In this document: positions 1-17,116 of the stretch, in pieces | Position numbering within the stretch: the stretch's first letter is position 1 | Layout of the letters: every line of letters begins with the position of its first letter | The notes under the pieces: generated by a model | The model's input: only the letters and a program-made list of their open reading frames with translations | The model's database searches: none | Told to the model about the DNA's origin: nothing | Position numbers and translations under genes: made by a program | Source of the DNA: Bryopsis sp. KO-2023 | Taxonomy: Eukaryota; Chlorophyta; Ulvophyceae; Bryopsidales; Bryopsidaceae | Direction of reading: 5' to 3' | Length of the DNA: 64,000 nucleotides | NCBI GenBank assembly: GCA_030272585.1 | Contig: BSYQ01000007.1 | Span: 5,708,001 to 5,772,000 of the forward strand

Positions 1-2621
1 CTACCGTGAAGGCTTGCCTGCCGCTGATGCTCAAAACAGTGTTCTTCTTCTCGAACAATCCTGGTGGGGAACTGGCTTCCACTCTGAGAGGCAAGGCCTC
101 TGACAAAAATACTCCCCCTCCTCCTCCCTTTTCCTCCCCTTTCTCCACCTCCTTTCCAACTTGCAAAATGGCTCGTCCATTCACAGAAAGAAAACAGGAG
201 AAAAGCACCAAGACTCCAACTGTTCCACACAGCACACGGCGCCTCAGCGTTCTCAATGGTGCTGGGATTTCGCAACTGGCGCTTCTGCGAGAATTATTGC
301 CAAAGCGCGCGGCCATGCCGGGAGCGTTTGTGATGGCATGCGTCAGCCACACACATCAAATTCACTTACCCGTCGAGCGACCAACCAAAACCTCATGCGC
401 GGACGCCCTCCTCATTCCCTATCGCACAAAGCACGCCGAATCCTCAAATTCCTCGAGACAGTTCACGATTTCGATCGCATTCGACTATCATTTGCAGTTG
501 GTTTTCCCCCTGGGGTTCGTCTTCGTTATGTTTTTTTGTGTGTCCGCAATATGTTGGCTGGTGTGGTGAGGGGGGGGGCAATCTGTGTAGTCCACTTCCA
601 CGTGACTCGGTTTTTCTCGACGAAATGACGTGCCAGTGCACCACACCCCTCACTTCAACCACGACACCCCTCACCGTACGTTTACACGAAACAGCCTCCC
701 AGTGGCATACTTGCTTCCGGTTTCTCTTCCTTCCCAAAAGGAGGAGGTACGGCTGGGGGTCCCTTGCCCTTTCCCTTGGTTACACTTGGACGAGTCACCA
801 CCACTCGACAAAAATTCGTAAGGGAACGCCATGCAATTCGCATTAGGCCTGGGTTGCAACGCGCGCTTTGCCCCCCCCCCCGATCGAATCATCCCGACAC
901 AGGGTCTCCGCCAATCGTGGAGCATTGTCGATTCTGGACCTCGTTCGTACTAGGCTCACAGCCCATGGCAGATATGGTGTGCGGAGTTTCCATGCTTGCT
1001 TTCCATCGCGTCCCGAATGAAAGCTTTTTCACAGCCATCACCCCCCCCCCCCAGAACAGTCAGTGCGGCAGAGCGATAAGTGCCATTCCCTAACAAAGTT
1101 CATGTGGCGTTGAGGCGGGCTCACGTGTGGATTGCCACAAAGTAAAGTTTCTTACTGTGGGGAAGTAAGCCGTGGTATACCCGCACTCACTAAGTACAGG
1201 AGCGACTGAGCGAGCATCCAATCAGGAGCGTTACGTTTGAGGTGTCGGAGGGGACGCTACTCACTTGAACCACCAGTGATGCAAGTGAGCAGTTGGTTCC
1301 ACGCTCTCCTGTGCACACCACCACCGGCGCCTTCCACTCCACTTCCCTAGTTTTATGTTCTATGGTGGTGCAGCAACACTTATTTGGTCTGAGTTGCTCC
1401 TCCGTCGACCACACCCTCCATCACAGGAACTGGACAACAGAGCACCAAACGTACCATAAAGCCGTCAGGGGAACGTTACTTCTTGCGGCGAGGGCCTGGG
1501 TTAGTAAAAGCATATTAGAGGATAGGAGACACCGTGAGGCTGGCACCTCGACATTGTCAGACGCCAACGCAAAAGAGGGAGCTTTGTTCGCCAGAGAAAA
1601 CAGTGACAGAAATCACTCCAGGGATGTGGAGTCACGGAATCGCGGAACGGCAGCCTTTCGTTTTGCTTAAGTACTGCTGGAATATACAGCAACAGCACCG
1701 TCACCCACAAAAAAACAAAGCCCACATCTCCTGATGAAGGTACTTGTTTGCGAAAAGGCGAGCACATACCACAAGTTGTGGTCCACAACCTCGTGCTATA
1801 GGATGCGTTTTGTAGCATCGTCAAAGCTGCAGGAAGTGTTGTAGTACCGTTGTTGTTATTGTTACGGCCCAAATTGAATGAATGGAGTTGCCTCTTCCTT
1901 GAGTTTCGTGACTTGAGAGTGCAGTGGGCTTCCGCGCTTTTCTTTCTTTGATTCTCCTTCTAGCACTTTTCTGAGCCCGAGAGGATTTGAATGGTTTTTG
2001 TGCAGTAGTATGGCCAGGGATAATTAGCATATGCGATGGACTAGCCTGGTCCCTTTTATCGTACACCTAAGAGAAAAACAAGCACGGAATGCTGACGAAT
2101 AGCTCAAATACTTCCTCCAGGGGTCCATCTTAATGTCTGGCCTGGATCAAAAGAAAACAATAGAAATGGGGAAACCTCCAAAAAAAGCACACCCTTGCGG
2201 ACGATGGGAGAGGCAGTACGTATATCGTCTTGTGCAAGACCGAAAGTGATGCATTTGTATTGTCAAAAACCAGCTTTTAAACTTTGGGAAAAAGTTCGAT
2301 CTTCAGGCTGAATCGTGGTGTGGCAGAGGAGGCAGTCTCGGTTTCCAGGTGTGGTCTTTAGTATGTATTGGAGCCGTCCCCTGTGCACCTACAAGCTTTG
2401 TTATCATTGCTGGTTGTCTTGGATATTTTCTTTTTACTTCTCTTTTCACGAAGTAAGTGCATTTTGCATTGACGCGCTGCGCGTCTTGTAAAGAAATATC
2501 CCCAAATCAGGAAGACTAGAAAAATTTGTTCATCCCTGTTGAAGTTTATGGCTACAAAAGGCGAGAAGCTTTTCGAATCTGGCCTCGAGACCTCGTTTGA
2601 CTCAATCGGAAAGTGCCAAGC
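1..2621. other. Left-edge region without a supported gene
   Basis: I see no convincing coding exon here. The first 1.1 kb is C-rich on the + strand, with several C runs (for example near 871 and 1041) and mixed short open frames on both strands. It may be the promoter or 5' part of a minus-strand gene lying off the window, since transcribed strands in this window tend to be G/T rich. The part from about 2200 to 2621 is the likely promoter and 5' leader of the dynein light chain gene. Confidence 0.3.
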
Positions 2622-3198
2622 ATGTCTCTCCAGAAATCGACAATGGTGCACTTAGACAATATGGAGGCATTCTTCAAGGCTGCGAAATTCCCATGCGTCA
2701 AACACTGCGATATGTTGCCCGAGATGTTCGAGGAAGCTAAAGATGTCTGCATAATGGCCGTCGAGAAGTATCCGAACGAAGTTGAGAAGTGTACACAGGT
2801 ACAACCCAAGTTGGTTTCCCTCTTCTTCTTGTTTTGGCGATTGCTTGCGTAGATCTGAAGGAGGTACATGGTTGTGCGCGTTCCTGAAGCTTTTGCCAGT
2901 TTGCACTGGATATTGGAATTCTTGATGTTGGGAAAATCTCTTGCAGGTGATCAAGGAGGTGATGGACAAGAAATTCGGTTCACCGTGGCACGTCGTGGTG
3001 GGGAAAGGCTTCTCTTTTGAGATCACCTACGCGGTGGGTTTGCACACCACGCTGAGCACCCTCCCCTCTCAAGAGAATGTGCCATTCCTACACTCATTGT
3101 TTATGTAAAAAAAAATTCATATGCTCTTCTTGCAGGTGCAACATATTCTAAATATGTTCATTGGAGGAACCGTCTCTGTTCTAGTCTGGAAAATGTAG
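2622..3198 (+). CDS. Axonemal dynein light chain, DNAL4/LC10 type
   Basis: Three exons (2622-2798, 2947-3033, 3136-3198) with GT-AG introns encode 108 residues. The protein belongs to the LC8/DYNLL superfamily of dynein light chains. The segments FPCVKHCDMLPEM, VIKEVMDKKFGSPWHVVVG and FSFEITYAV align closely with human DNAL4, more closely than with LC8 itself, notably in the DKKFGS-WHVV-G stretch and the final GGT-SVLVWKM strand. DNAL4 is the counterpart of Chlamydomonas LC10, which binds intermediate chains of ciliary dynein. The ATG at 2622 is the first in frame. The protein is close to the usual length of about 105 residues. Both introns are phase 0. Presence of this subunit implies motile cilia or flagella in the organism. 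The assignment to the family is firm; DNAL4 rather than another LC8 paralogue is likely. Confidence 0.92.
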
Positions 3199-3959
3199 AA
3201 ACATTCGGAGGAGGCTTTTGTAAAACACTTGTACAGTTCCAACCACAGCCCTGTAACTTGGAAAATTATTGTAGCCCTATCAACCCCCACCCAGTCCTTT
3301 TCCTCATTTTATGATGTTATTTTCCGCCCTCCAGAACTCTAGAAAGCAGCAAGAAAACACCTTGCGGACATGGACTGAAAAAGCAATTCAGACATGAAAA
3401 AACTAATCATCTACAAGGCCTTGAAAAGAGAGATTCATTCATCAGATACAATCTCGAGCCTGAAGTTTCCAGAGACCCATGGTGCATCTTTTCTTTAGCG
3501 GATTTTTGCTCCATGACACTGCCAAAGAGTGAACCATGATGGAGTGACTTCTGGACTCAACCTCAGCAGCCCAAGATCCCACTTTGTGAATCTGAAATAA
3601 TCCTCACTAAGCTCGACTACCCAATAAAAGACAGATATTTTTCAGCGATCACGGATACCAAGTGCTTCAGAGAATGCCACGCGAGTGGCATCCCAATGCA
3701 TCCAGCATGAATAAAAGAAGTTGTTTGCCCCACTGAGAATCTGTTTAACTAAAAAATGTTGTGCAAAATGCTTTGCACTTGCAGTCTATCCCTGCTTTCT
3801 TTCATCCACTAGTCTTTCTCCCGCTGGAAAGGGTCAGTGCAGAGTAAACTGGGCCCAAGTGTATCCCCCTCCCTGTGCCTTTGGAGGCTTCCGCCTCTTC
3901 TGCGGTACCACGCTATGGCTGGTCGGGTCCAACAACGCGTAGTACGACGAACGTGTTGA
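3199..3959. other. Intergenic, convergent 3' flanks
   Basis: This stretch separates the 3' ends of the dynein light chain gene (+) and the small secreted-protein candidate (-). I see no coding exon or structural RNA. An AATAAA-like element lies near 3711, but whether it is used for polyadenylation is unknown. Confidence 0.35.
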
Positions 3960-4543
3960 TTATAACAACGCGTCAAGCAGCTCCTCAATGTTGCTCCCAG
4001 GAGCATCCGCTGCAAAAGCCTGACTAGGACCCTCTGCAAAAGCCGCGATAGGACCCTCTGCTGGAGCCTCACTAGGACCATCCAGCATATCAAAAGGGGT
4101 TTCCAGAGGACCTTCGGCAGCCAACTCTACAAACAGCAAAGTACAAAAATTACGGATTTTATCCCTTCTTAACCGCAGAAACGGTTTTCCTTGCTTGTAC
4201 TATTCATGCCAGCACTGTACCGCGTTTCGCCCAAGTATAACCATTTGCTGGGTCAGGTTTCGAGGTTCAACTACAGGAACAACTGCAAACGAGCGAAACG
4301 CTTCCACCCACAGGAGTGCAAGAACTGTGCTGTGTTGTACGCTTCGTGACATGCAACATGAGTTTTCAGGGAGCGTTCAGGTTCAACTAGTTCTCTTTCA
4401 AAGATCCCCATGCGAGGAATTAAGCCAGTATCGTCTTCTGTTTCGAAGAGGAGTTGCTCACCACGCGCAGCACTCGACAGGACGAACAGTGCCAAGAGCA
4501 GGCACACACTCAGCCACGAGACGACGGTAGACCCCCTTGCCAT
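3960..4543 (-). CDS. Small putative secreted protein with Ala/Gly/Pro repeats
   Basis: Two exons on the minus strand (4543-4388 and 4124-3960) can be joined in phase to give about 106 residues. The first exon starts with a clear signal peptide: Met-Ala-Arg, a hydrophobic core SVCLLLALFVLSSA and a likely cleavage site after Ala-Arg-Gly. The second exon is free of stops to a TAA and holds short repeated units of the form (A)EGP followed by Ala/Phe-rich residues (AEGPIAAFAEGPSQAFA), ending in NIEELLDALL. The acceptor TGTAGAG fits, but the donor (CTA/GTTGAA) is weak, so the junction is uncertain. I do not recognise the family. It might be a cell-surface or extracellular-matrix protein; that is inference from the signal peptide and the composition only. 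Confidence 0.42.
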
Positions 4544-9632
<5,089 letters not shown>

Positions 9633-11353
9633 TTTAAATTTGTTTTGTTTTTTGTTTTGGGGGTGGGGGGGTTCTTTTCGCTTTCACATCCGGGGGAAAG
9701 AATTTTATTTTTTGACAGAAGAGGTGGGGGAACAAATGAGCAGCTGGGAGGGAGGGGGGGTTGAAGAAAGACAGGGGGAAAAAACAATCCCGGTGCTATT
9801 GCGATGTTTTTTTTTTTTTCGTTTCTTTTTCAACTTGTATGTTGTTTTTGGCCGTGGGGAGCATCCACAAAGAATGACTTCCATGAGTTTTTTTGTTTTC
9901 TTGGTCAGTCTGAAGAAAAACTCCATGATTTACCTGCCCCTTTTTTTTCAGGATTCAAATTCGGTGTTGTGCAGTTGCATGTGAGTTATGATACTCGTGG
10001 AAGTCATCAAAATATATATTTGCACTCTTTTGGCTTTTATGTGATGCCTATGTATCTTTTTTCGATATTTTTTTTGAAAGAGGGGGGGGGGAGGAGCTGA
10101 AAAGAAAAGAGACAAAGAGGGAAATTTGTTTTGCAAAAATGAAAAAAAAAAAAAAAGATTGAAACAAGGGGAACACAAAAGAAAAAGAAAAATGTGCGCA
10201 GTATGTCAATGGCAAGGAAGGGTAAAACTAAGAACAGATGTGCGTTTGTGTGAAAACTTGTTTGTATTTATGATGGATAGCTACACAAAATTCATAATTT
10301 TAGCGTTGTCGAAGATGGGATTTCATTGTACAAAAAACCCTTAATATCTTATATTTATATATACATATGTATTTCAAAAAATTGAGTCCTGCAAGGGGAG
10401 GCCTGTGCCCTGTGTTTTTGATTTGTTTCTTCAACTTTATGTGTTTCGTTGGGGTTCAGCTGAAAACTTTCAGGAACCCAATTTTTGATTTGGGGATGCT
10501 CACAAGCAAGAGGGAAAAGTTCACTAGTTGACAGTTTTGTGTTCGTTTTTTTGGATGAACGTGGCAAAAGAGCCATATTTGCTGGTTTTTCGAAACTCTG
10601 ACTTTAAAAAACATGGGGGTTTTTTGGGGGGGAGAGGGGAAGAAGCACGCAAGGAAAAAGTTGTACAATTGTAATTCCAGCAAGAAGGCTGTGATCATGG
10701 GCACCCTTTCTTTGTGGTTTTACTGCTTTTTGCCGGAGTCGTGTATCTTATTGTGAACTCTCTTTGTTGTGTTTTTTTTCAATTTATCCGGACCAAAGTG
10801 GCCCTGAATTTGGCTCTCAGGTTTGGAACAGCAAATTGAATTCTCTCGTCTGCTTGTGAGTTCTGTGGAATCGCCGATTGGTTTCTTGGGGGTGTGGCCC
10901 AGTCCTTCCAAAGTTTGGGTGGAAGTGGCCCTTTCGTGGTTCAAATAATCTATAAAAATAAGTCCTGGCCCTAAAAATTCCAGGAAATGTTTTGAGGGGG
11001 TCACAATGGCCAAAAAAAAACACTGCTCGACACCTTTTCTCCGATCTGAGTCAAAATCGCTGTGATGACGGCCACTGGACTTGCTCAAAGCGTGTCCGAC
11101 ATATGAAATCAATGACTGGAACACAAAGAGCCATTCTGGCCACGAAATTGGCTTCCAAGTTTTCATGAAAACATGGAACATGTTCGCCAAAACGAAAACG
11201 GGAAGTGTATTTGGGGGGAGAACATCTCCGCTTTGTAGAGCAAGCGGGGGCGCATTCGCATAGTATGCCACACAGAAACTGAAGTTCGACGCAGGTTGAG
11301 CTTGCTGGCGAGTTTTAATCACCACTTGCTCCAGGGGCAGCAGGCTGGCGAAA
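9633..11353. other. Intergenic, low-complexity T/G-rich stretch
   Basis: Downstream of PTEN the + strand is dominated by runs of T, G and A (for example near 9655, 9808, 10081 and 10141). I see no exon with a family match. A 216-codon open frame runs on the minus strand from 11370 to 10720, overlapping the start of the next gene in antisense; it is discussed under findings. Confidence 0.35.
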
Positions 11354-14300
11354 ATGACTAAGAGGATCACATGTCAGAGCTCATCATTTCTGCTGGTGGT
11401 GGCAGTGGTTGGGCTGACCTTTCTGAATTTCACACTGTATGATCATCACCTCCAAGCCATTGTCGCAAGGAGGGGCACTCCTTTGATTCTGAAGGGCCCA
11501 TCTGTGAGGACGGGTAAGCTTGGAGCATTGGACTCCCACTTTTCTAACACGGGGAGCAAGGATATTCTTCCGTGCAAGGATATTATTGCAAGGAAAATCA
11601 TACAAACGGCTCTCAATGGAACATTGATATGCCCAGATTCACAAGCTTACAATGAGACTGTGAAAGTGTTCAACTCCCGGCTGAAAATCAGTCCCGGGGT
11701 TATCATTCGCCCAAAGCAAGAAGAGGACATCTTGGTAGCAATGGAAATGGCTGCAAAATACGGGATGGTTGTGACTGTGAAGAATGGGGGTCACAATCCT
11801 GCTGGGTTTTCTTTGAATGAGGGTGGCTTAGTGATTGACATGAAGTTCATGGATCGAATCTGGAAAGAGGATAGCTCCGGTGATTTGATCAGGTCTCAAG
11901 GTGGGGCGAAATGGCGAGAAGTGTACAAGCTAATGGATGGAATTGGACGGTCGATTGTCGGAGGGGGCTGCCCAACAGTGGGGGTGGCCGGGCTCGCACT
12001 GGGGGGTGGCATTGGTTGGATGTCTCGAAGCAGGGGTTTGGTTTCGGATAACATGCTTCAGGCCAGGATCGTTTTCCCCAATGCGACGATTGGGGTGATT
12101 GATGATCAAAACCACCCTGACTTGATGTGGGCGTTGCGAGGGGCTGGGGGAAGCAATTTTGGGGTGGTGACCGAGGTTTTGCTGCAAACATATCCGGCCC
12201 AAGAGATTTACTTTGCAGGGCTGTTCTGCTTCAAGAGGGCTCCTCACACTTTTCGGAACATCATTGAGTTGCTTCGTGACATGATCAATGGGAAAGTCAA
12301 AGTGGATGATAGGCTGACAATGGACGTGCTCATGAATCGGGTGCCACCCAAAGCAAACCAAGGCGACCAGCCCCAGGTAAGATTGCGTAAGGACTGCTTT
12401 TGCGCGATGCACTGGGGGAACAGCAGCTGGAATCAATGTGGATGGGTGATTAGCCTATCAACGTTGGGCTTCTATTTGTTTGAAACGAGGGGTTGTGCTT
12501 CCAGTAGGTTGAGATGTGTTGGGCAGGCTTTTTCGATGGACCCATCGACGAGGCACTATCCACCAGCAAGCAGCTGCTGGATCGACTAGCAGACTTGATC
12601 ACAGAACAAGATGCTTGCCAGTAAGGTTCACATAAACCCACATGCTGTCCAGATTTTGATTCAGTGAACGGAATTCCATGCCCTGATCCTTGATAGTGTT
12701 TCAATTTTGAACCTGGATATATTCCAAGGAGCTTTTTTTGGCCAACATATTTCTGGCTGAAACTTTTTCGTAGCTGGAGTTTATTCGTACGGTTTTGATA
12801 GGTGTCTGTCAAAGTGACGGGGTGGTTAGCTTCGAAAGGGCACAATTCCCACGGCTGATGTGTGTCTGGTGTAGAATGACGAAAAATGAATGCAAGGAAC
12901 AAGCAGTGACATCTTTTGCTATGAGGCGCAGCAAAGAAATGGTTCGTAGTGGCCAGCCCTGGCTGCAAAAGCACAATTTTTCATCATGGGAGAATAATTT
13001 TGGGGGAGATTATCTGGACATCACTTGGAAGAGCACAATGTCTGAGGAATTCACGGAGCAAATGGTCGATGCGACAGTCAAATACTTCAGGTCAGTGCGT
13101 TGTCAAATATTTCAGGTCAAGTCATAGCTTGTGGGGACCTTAGAATCACTCTATTGGTGGTGGTGTGGATGGAATGCACCTTGATATTGCTGCACTTTTG
13201 CATCTCAGTGAAACAATGGTCTGACATGCGTGCATGTTTAGCGATATCCCTGTTGTCCAGAACGATTATGGAGCAAAGATGACCATAGAAGTGTTATTCG
13301 AGCACTTGGGGGGTGCCATGAGGAAAAACAGAAATTCAATATCTGCATGGAAGCACGGAAAAGCTGGAATCATGGCTTCCATTCAAGGATACATGTGGGA
13401 CCCATTTTCATTCACGGAACGAGGGGGCGATCATCATGCAGTTGTGCTGACTTACTTGAAAAACTGGACGGAGTCTTACTATGCAGCCATGTCGCTGTCT
13501 GGTCAAGGGTCCTATGGGAATTACGCTGATGCTGATCTCAGCGATTGGGAGGAAAAGTACTATGGCCGGGAAAATTATGACCGATTGAAACGAACGAAAG
13601 GTAAGATTCCTGGTGCGACAGTGTTTCGATCTGCACAGAGAGTGTATGTTGAAGGTGGGGCCCAAGAGGTCGTGTTACCGCATTTCAAACAGGGGCTGCA
13701 CGATTCCAAAGGGAGTGAGTCGATCCTAAGTCATGCACACGAGAGTTTCACAAAGGAATCAGCCGTTTCGGTTACCCGTTCAGCTCATAACACAACGTCT
13801 AAGAAGGGAGCCGAGTCTGACATGAGGGATCGAAACGACACCAAAGAGTTCCCAACCGATGTGGATGTTTCTGCAAAGGATTCATCCAAGGAGGGTAGCG
13901 CTCAGATCACAAATATGGCCAGTTTGAATGCAAGCTCCGTGTCATTGGAGTCCAATATGAGTCGAGAATGTCCACAGGAGCTGCTGGATTCGATGGTACC
14001 GATTTTACCAGAGGAAATTAGTCATGTGGATCAAGCGGCAGGCCATGATGGATCTCGATTAGATGTCAGGTGGAAAGAAGAATCTAGAAGTCTTTTGATG
14101 GGCAAGAATCGGTCGACCACTGGTGCCAAAAATATATTGCTGACTGGTGGTTCTGGGGGGCTTGGTTGGTCCGCAACACTCCATTTGGCCAAGCTGGGGT
14201 TCAATGTGCTCTACACTTCCCGAACTGAAGAGGGATGTCATACGGCCTCAACTAAAATGCAAGTTGTCAGAGAAACCTTGAAATTGAGAGGAAAAATGGC

Positions 14301-15117
14301 CTGTGTGCCGCTAGCTTTGGATGATTTCGGTAGCATTCGAACCTTTGCCACTAGGCTGAGCGATTCAAGTGAGTTCCAGACATGGGGAAGTTTGTTCGAT
14401 GTGGTGACCTTGAATGTGGGGATGCTTGGAGAATTTGGAGTGGCCTCCAAGGCGGGAAATGTGTCCAACTCTCTGGCCATCAATCATTTGGGCCATTTTG
14501 TATTGATGCATGAAATGCTGAACAAGAATTTGATCGAGCCAGAGAACGGAAAAGTGGTCGTTTTGGGGTCCTGCGCAATGGACAGTTCAAATGAAAGGGA
14601 TGTCGAAAGCTTGTTGAGAGTACCAGCAGTCGCATATCAGAATTCGGACCCGAAAGCATCGTTTCTGGTGTCGCCCCCGTATCTTACCTACGCAGCAGCC
14701 AAGGCTATAAATTACATGTTTGCAAACGAGCTGTCCCAGAGATTGGCCTCCGTAGGGAGTGGAATCATGGTGGGCATGGCTGCACCTGCTGGAACCTCCC
14801 TGACGGAGCTCACGAAAAAAACTGGTGAAGAATTTCTGAAGGTCTCTAAGTTTATCAGCACCGCGGAGGGAGCCCTGGCAACCGTATTTTTAGCATCAGA
14901 TGGGTTGACCGATGGCCGAGTTTGGGTTCCTGGGAAAGTTAGTGTTGTGTCTGGATGCAGGATTGATGATGGTATTTCTAGGATTGAGTTTGTGCAATCG
15001 GAAAAACTCCGTTGTCGTGTTTGGGATGCTAGTTTAGGAATGGCTGGGTTGGCATCCTCCACTGGTGCTGGGGATAGTCCAGTGGTCAATGCATTTGTTT
15101 CGCCATGTAAGTCATGA
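11354..15117 (+). CDS. Fusion: berberine-bridge FAD oxidase + short-chain dehydrogenase
   Basis: Four exons (11354-12376, 12508-12620, 12875-13090, 13242-15117) give 1075 residues. Residues 11-29 form a signal anchor or signal peptide. About 110-350 is an FAD-binding domain of the PCMH/BBE type: NGGHNPAGFS carries the His (147) and GGGCPTVG the Cys (206), which hold FAD bicovalently in berberine-bridge enzymes; GLALGGGIGW follows. The BBE C-terminal motif lies near 541-585 (YGNYADADLSDW, then YYGRENYDRLKRTK and VFRSAQRV). A Ser/Asp/Lys-rich linker follows, then an SDR domain from about 745: TGGSGGLG (from 752) for the nucleotide, LNVGML in place of NAG, and the YAAAK catalytic pair (Tyr 934). 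BBE motif and SDR lie in one unbroken exon, so the fusion is not a splicing guess. Predicted: an oxidation by the flavin domain coupled to an NAD(P)H-dependent carbonyl/alcohol step, at a membrane or in the secretory path. The substrate is unknown. Confidence 0.88.
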
Positions 15118-16104
15118 GAGGGAGGTCAAACATAGAGCAGATGTCACTCCATCCAAAAAAAGATCAACAGAAAGGTCATTTGGGGGAAAGGGAAGGGAAA
15201 AGCTATATGTCTGTTTTCTGTTTTCACATTAATTTTTTGACTCATCTTCTGCACTCTGCCGAAGAGTATTTTTTGGACGGGACTTTTGTTTTTTGGCGAT
15301 GGTTGAAAGAAGACAATGGTTGAAACGATACAGTGTAAACAAACAGGTGTTACTCGAAAAGTTCTCTCTACACTTCCCCCATTTTTTTCACAAGTCTATC
15401 GAAAAAAGATACATCGAGATTGGAGGCTTCCTTTTGTCGGCCAGCACACACACACAAATACCGCGGGGTGAAAGTAGATACCTAATTCATTGAAAGAAAT
15501 TAACCTAATGATCCACAAATGCTGCATCGCTTCATAAATGCAGAAATTCAAAAACTTGAAAAGGAAACATAAGGCAGAATGCAAACGTCATTTTTTCCAC
15601 TCACAAAAACTAACACCCCCCCTGCTTGTCCAGGGTTTCGATGGGTGCACCCAAAACATTTGGGTTTTTACAAAAAATTAGTTGGATTTGAGAATCATGC
15701 ATTTGTTTAGTAAAGATCTACTAAGATGGCCCCTCAGTTAATTCGCAAGTGTGCTTGGCAACATCCACACAAAAAACCATCCCAAGAACACTATGAGCCA
15801 ATGCACAATGCCAACACTGCAAAGCAACACACCACACTCAGTTCTTGAGAAATCCCCAAGCACAGTTCACACGATGGTTCAGCCATCGTTAACAAAAAAC
15901 TGCAACAAAATATGAAGACAATGCTTACACAGTGTTATTCTTGGCAGGAAATAGAGCAGTCAGGATTAGTCAAAGAGTTAGTTAGTCAAGCTACCAAGGA
16001 AACAGGTTCTTCCCCTCTCACACTGCTCAGGATCTTGACTGAACCCAAATATCATGCATGAAGTTTTCTCCGCTATGTCTGAATCCATAATGTCAGCTAA
16101 GCCC
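15118..16104. other. Intergenic, convergent 3' flanks
   Basis: This gap separates the 3' end of the oxidase fusion (+) from the 3' end of the nucleoredoxin-like gene (-). I see no coding exon. Composition changes from T/G-rich to A/C-rich along it, as expected between converging genes in this window. Confidence 0.35.
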
Positions 16105-17116
16105 TTACTTGACATCGACGGTTGTCTCCAGCCAAGGAAATTGGTCCCCTTGTGGATCGTGGATGACTGTATCTCGTGCATTTTTGGCCAGCAACTCTCC
16201 GTCCGGTCTGATCATGGATAGGCATGGAAATTCACGAACCCCCAAAGTTTTCACGACCTCCTCTTGTTTTCCGAAGGGAACCGACAGCCATGGCATACCT
16301 TCGAATTCCCTCTGATTAACACCAAAAAAGCACATTATTCAGGTGCATTTCAGCATTTATTTCTCTGATCCCGGACACACTTAATCAAGTTGAACCACAC
16401 CCCCCAATTCTGCCCTTCCCTTCTTTCTCAACATATGAAGCTATTTTGGATGGTGAAATGAAGGGATATGATTTCAACAGCAGTCTCCTTTTCCAACATT
16501 CCATCGTTTCGCTCCAATTCGCCGTCCCACCTTGAATCCGTCTGGATCGTTGCTCAACCCCACATGGACCACTTCGAACAGTTCATTGTTAGTCTTCAGC
16601 GACTGATACGCTTCCTTCAGCGTGCAAGCGAACCCTTCGTCGGACGAACTCCTGCAAGTCCCAGAACCCCTTCACTGTGGCTGTTCCCTACGGTCTTTGT
16701 GTGTAATGGGAAGTAAACAACACAGGCTTCTTTTCCTCGAAGCACTCGGACAAACCGTCGACGTCGGGGATCTATTCCGAGCACTGTTGCGCGCGCTCTA
16801 TAACGGGTGACAATATACGTGCTGATGCGCGAAACTGACGGCTGCTCGGAGATCCAAACGAATAGATCGACGCAGGCGTTTTCCATCGAAGCTGGGTTTC
16901 AAAATACACGAAATCCCACCGCGCGACGTTCTAAGACGTCGAAGCGCTGGCCAGTGAATGCGGAACGTCTCCCTACCCGTCTTTTGTGAAGAATACGCCA
17001 ACGACGTTATCCTTAAGCGCAGTCGCTGTTGAGACGGTTGTCACTTCCCCTTCGCCAGCGTTTCTCCAGAGGCTGGGACCCAAAAGCTGACGGACATCCA
17101 CCATCGGGGAAGCCAT
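16105..17116 (-). CDS. Nucleoredoxin/tryparedoxin-like protein lacking CxxC
   Basis: Minus-strand exons: 17116-16977, 16771-16692, 16651-16531 and 16311-16105. Exon 1 starts MASPMVDVRQLLGPSLW and continues as nucleoredoxin domains do (VSTATALKDNVVGVFF). Later exons give LKEAYQSLKTNNELFEVVHVG, FEGMPWLSVPFG, LGVREFPCLSMIRPDGEL and NARDTVIHDPQGDQFPW, all typical of the thioredoxin-fold nucleoredoxin/tryparedoxin family. Where family members carry WCPPC after the first strand, this protein reads LFTSHYTQRP, so the redox cysteines appear to be missing. The last two junctions keep phase, although one intron would be only 40 bases. The junction between exon 1 and exon 2 does not keep phase as read, so a small exon or a different donor has been missed there. 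Family membership is fairly sure; redox activity is doubtful. Confidence 0.68.

Noticed and set aside
1-628. Plus-strand frames of 187 and 155 codons at the left edge
   Set aside because: They overlap each other in different frames, are low-complexity and show no family features.
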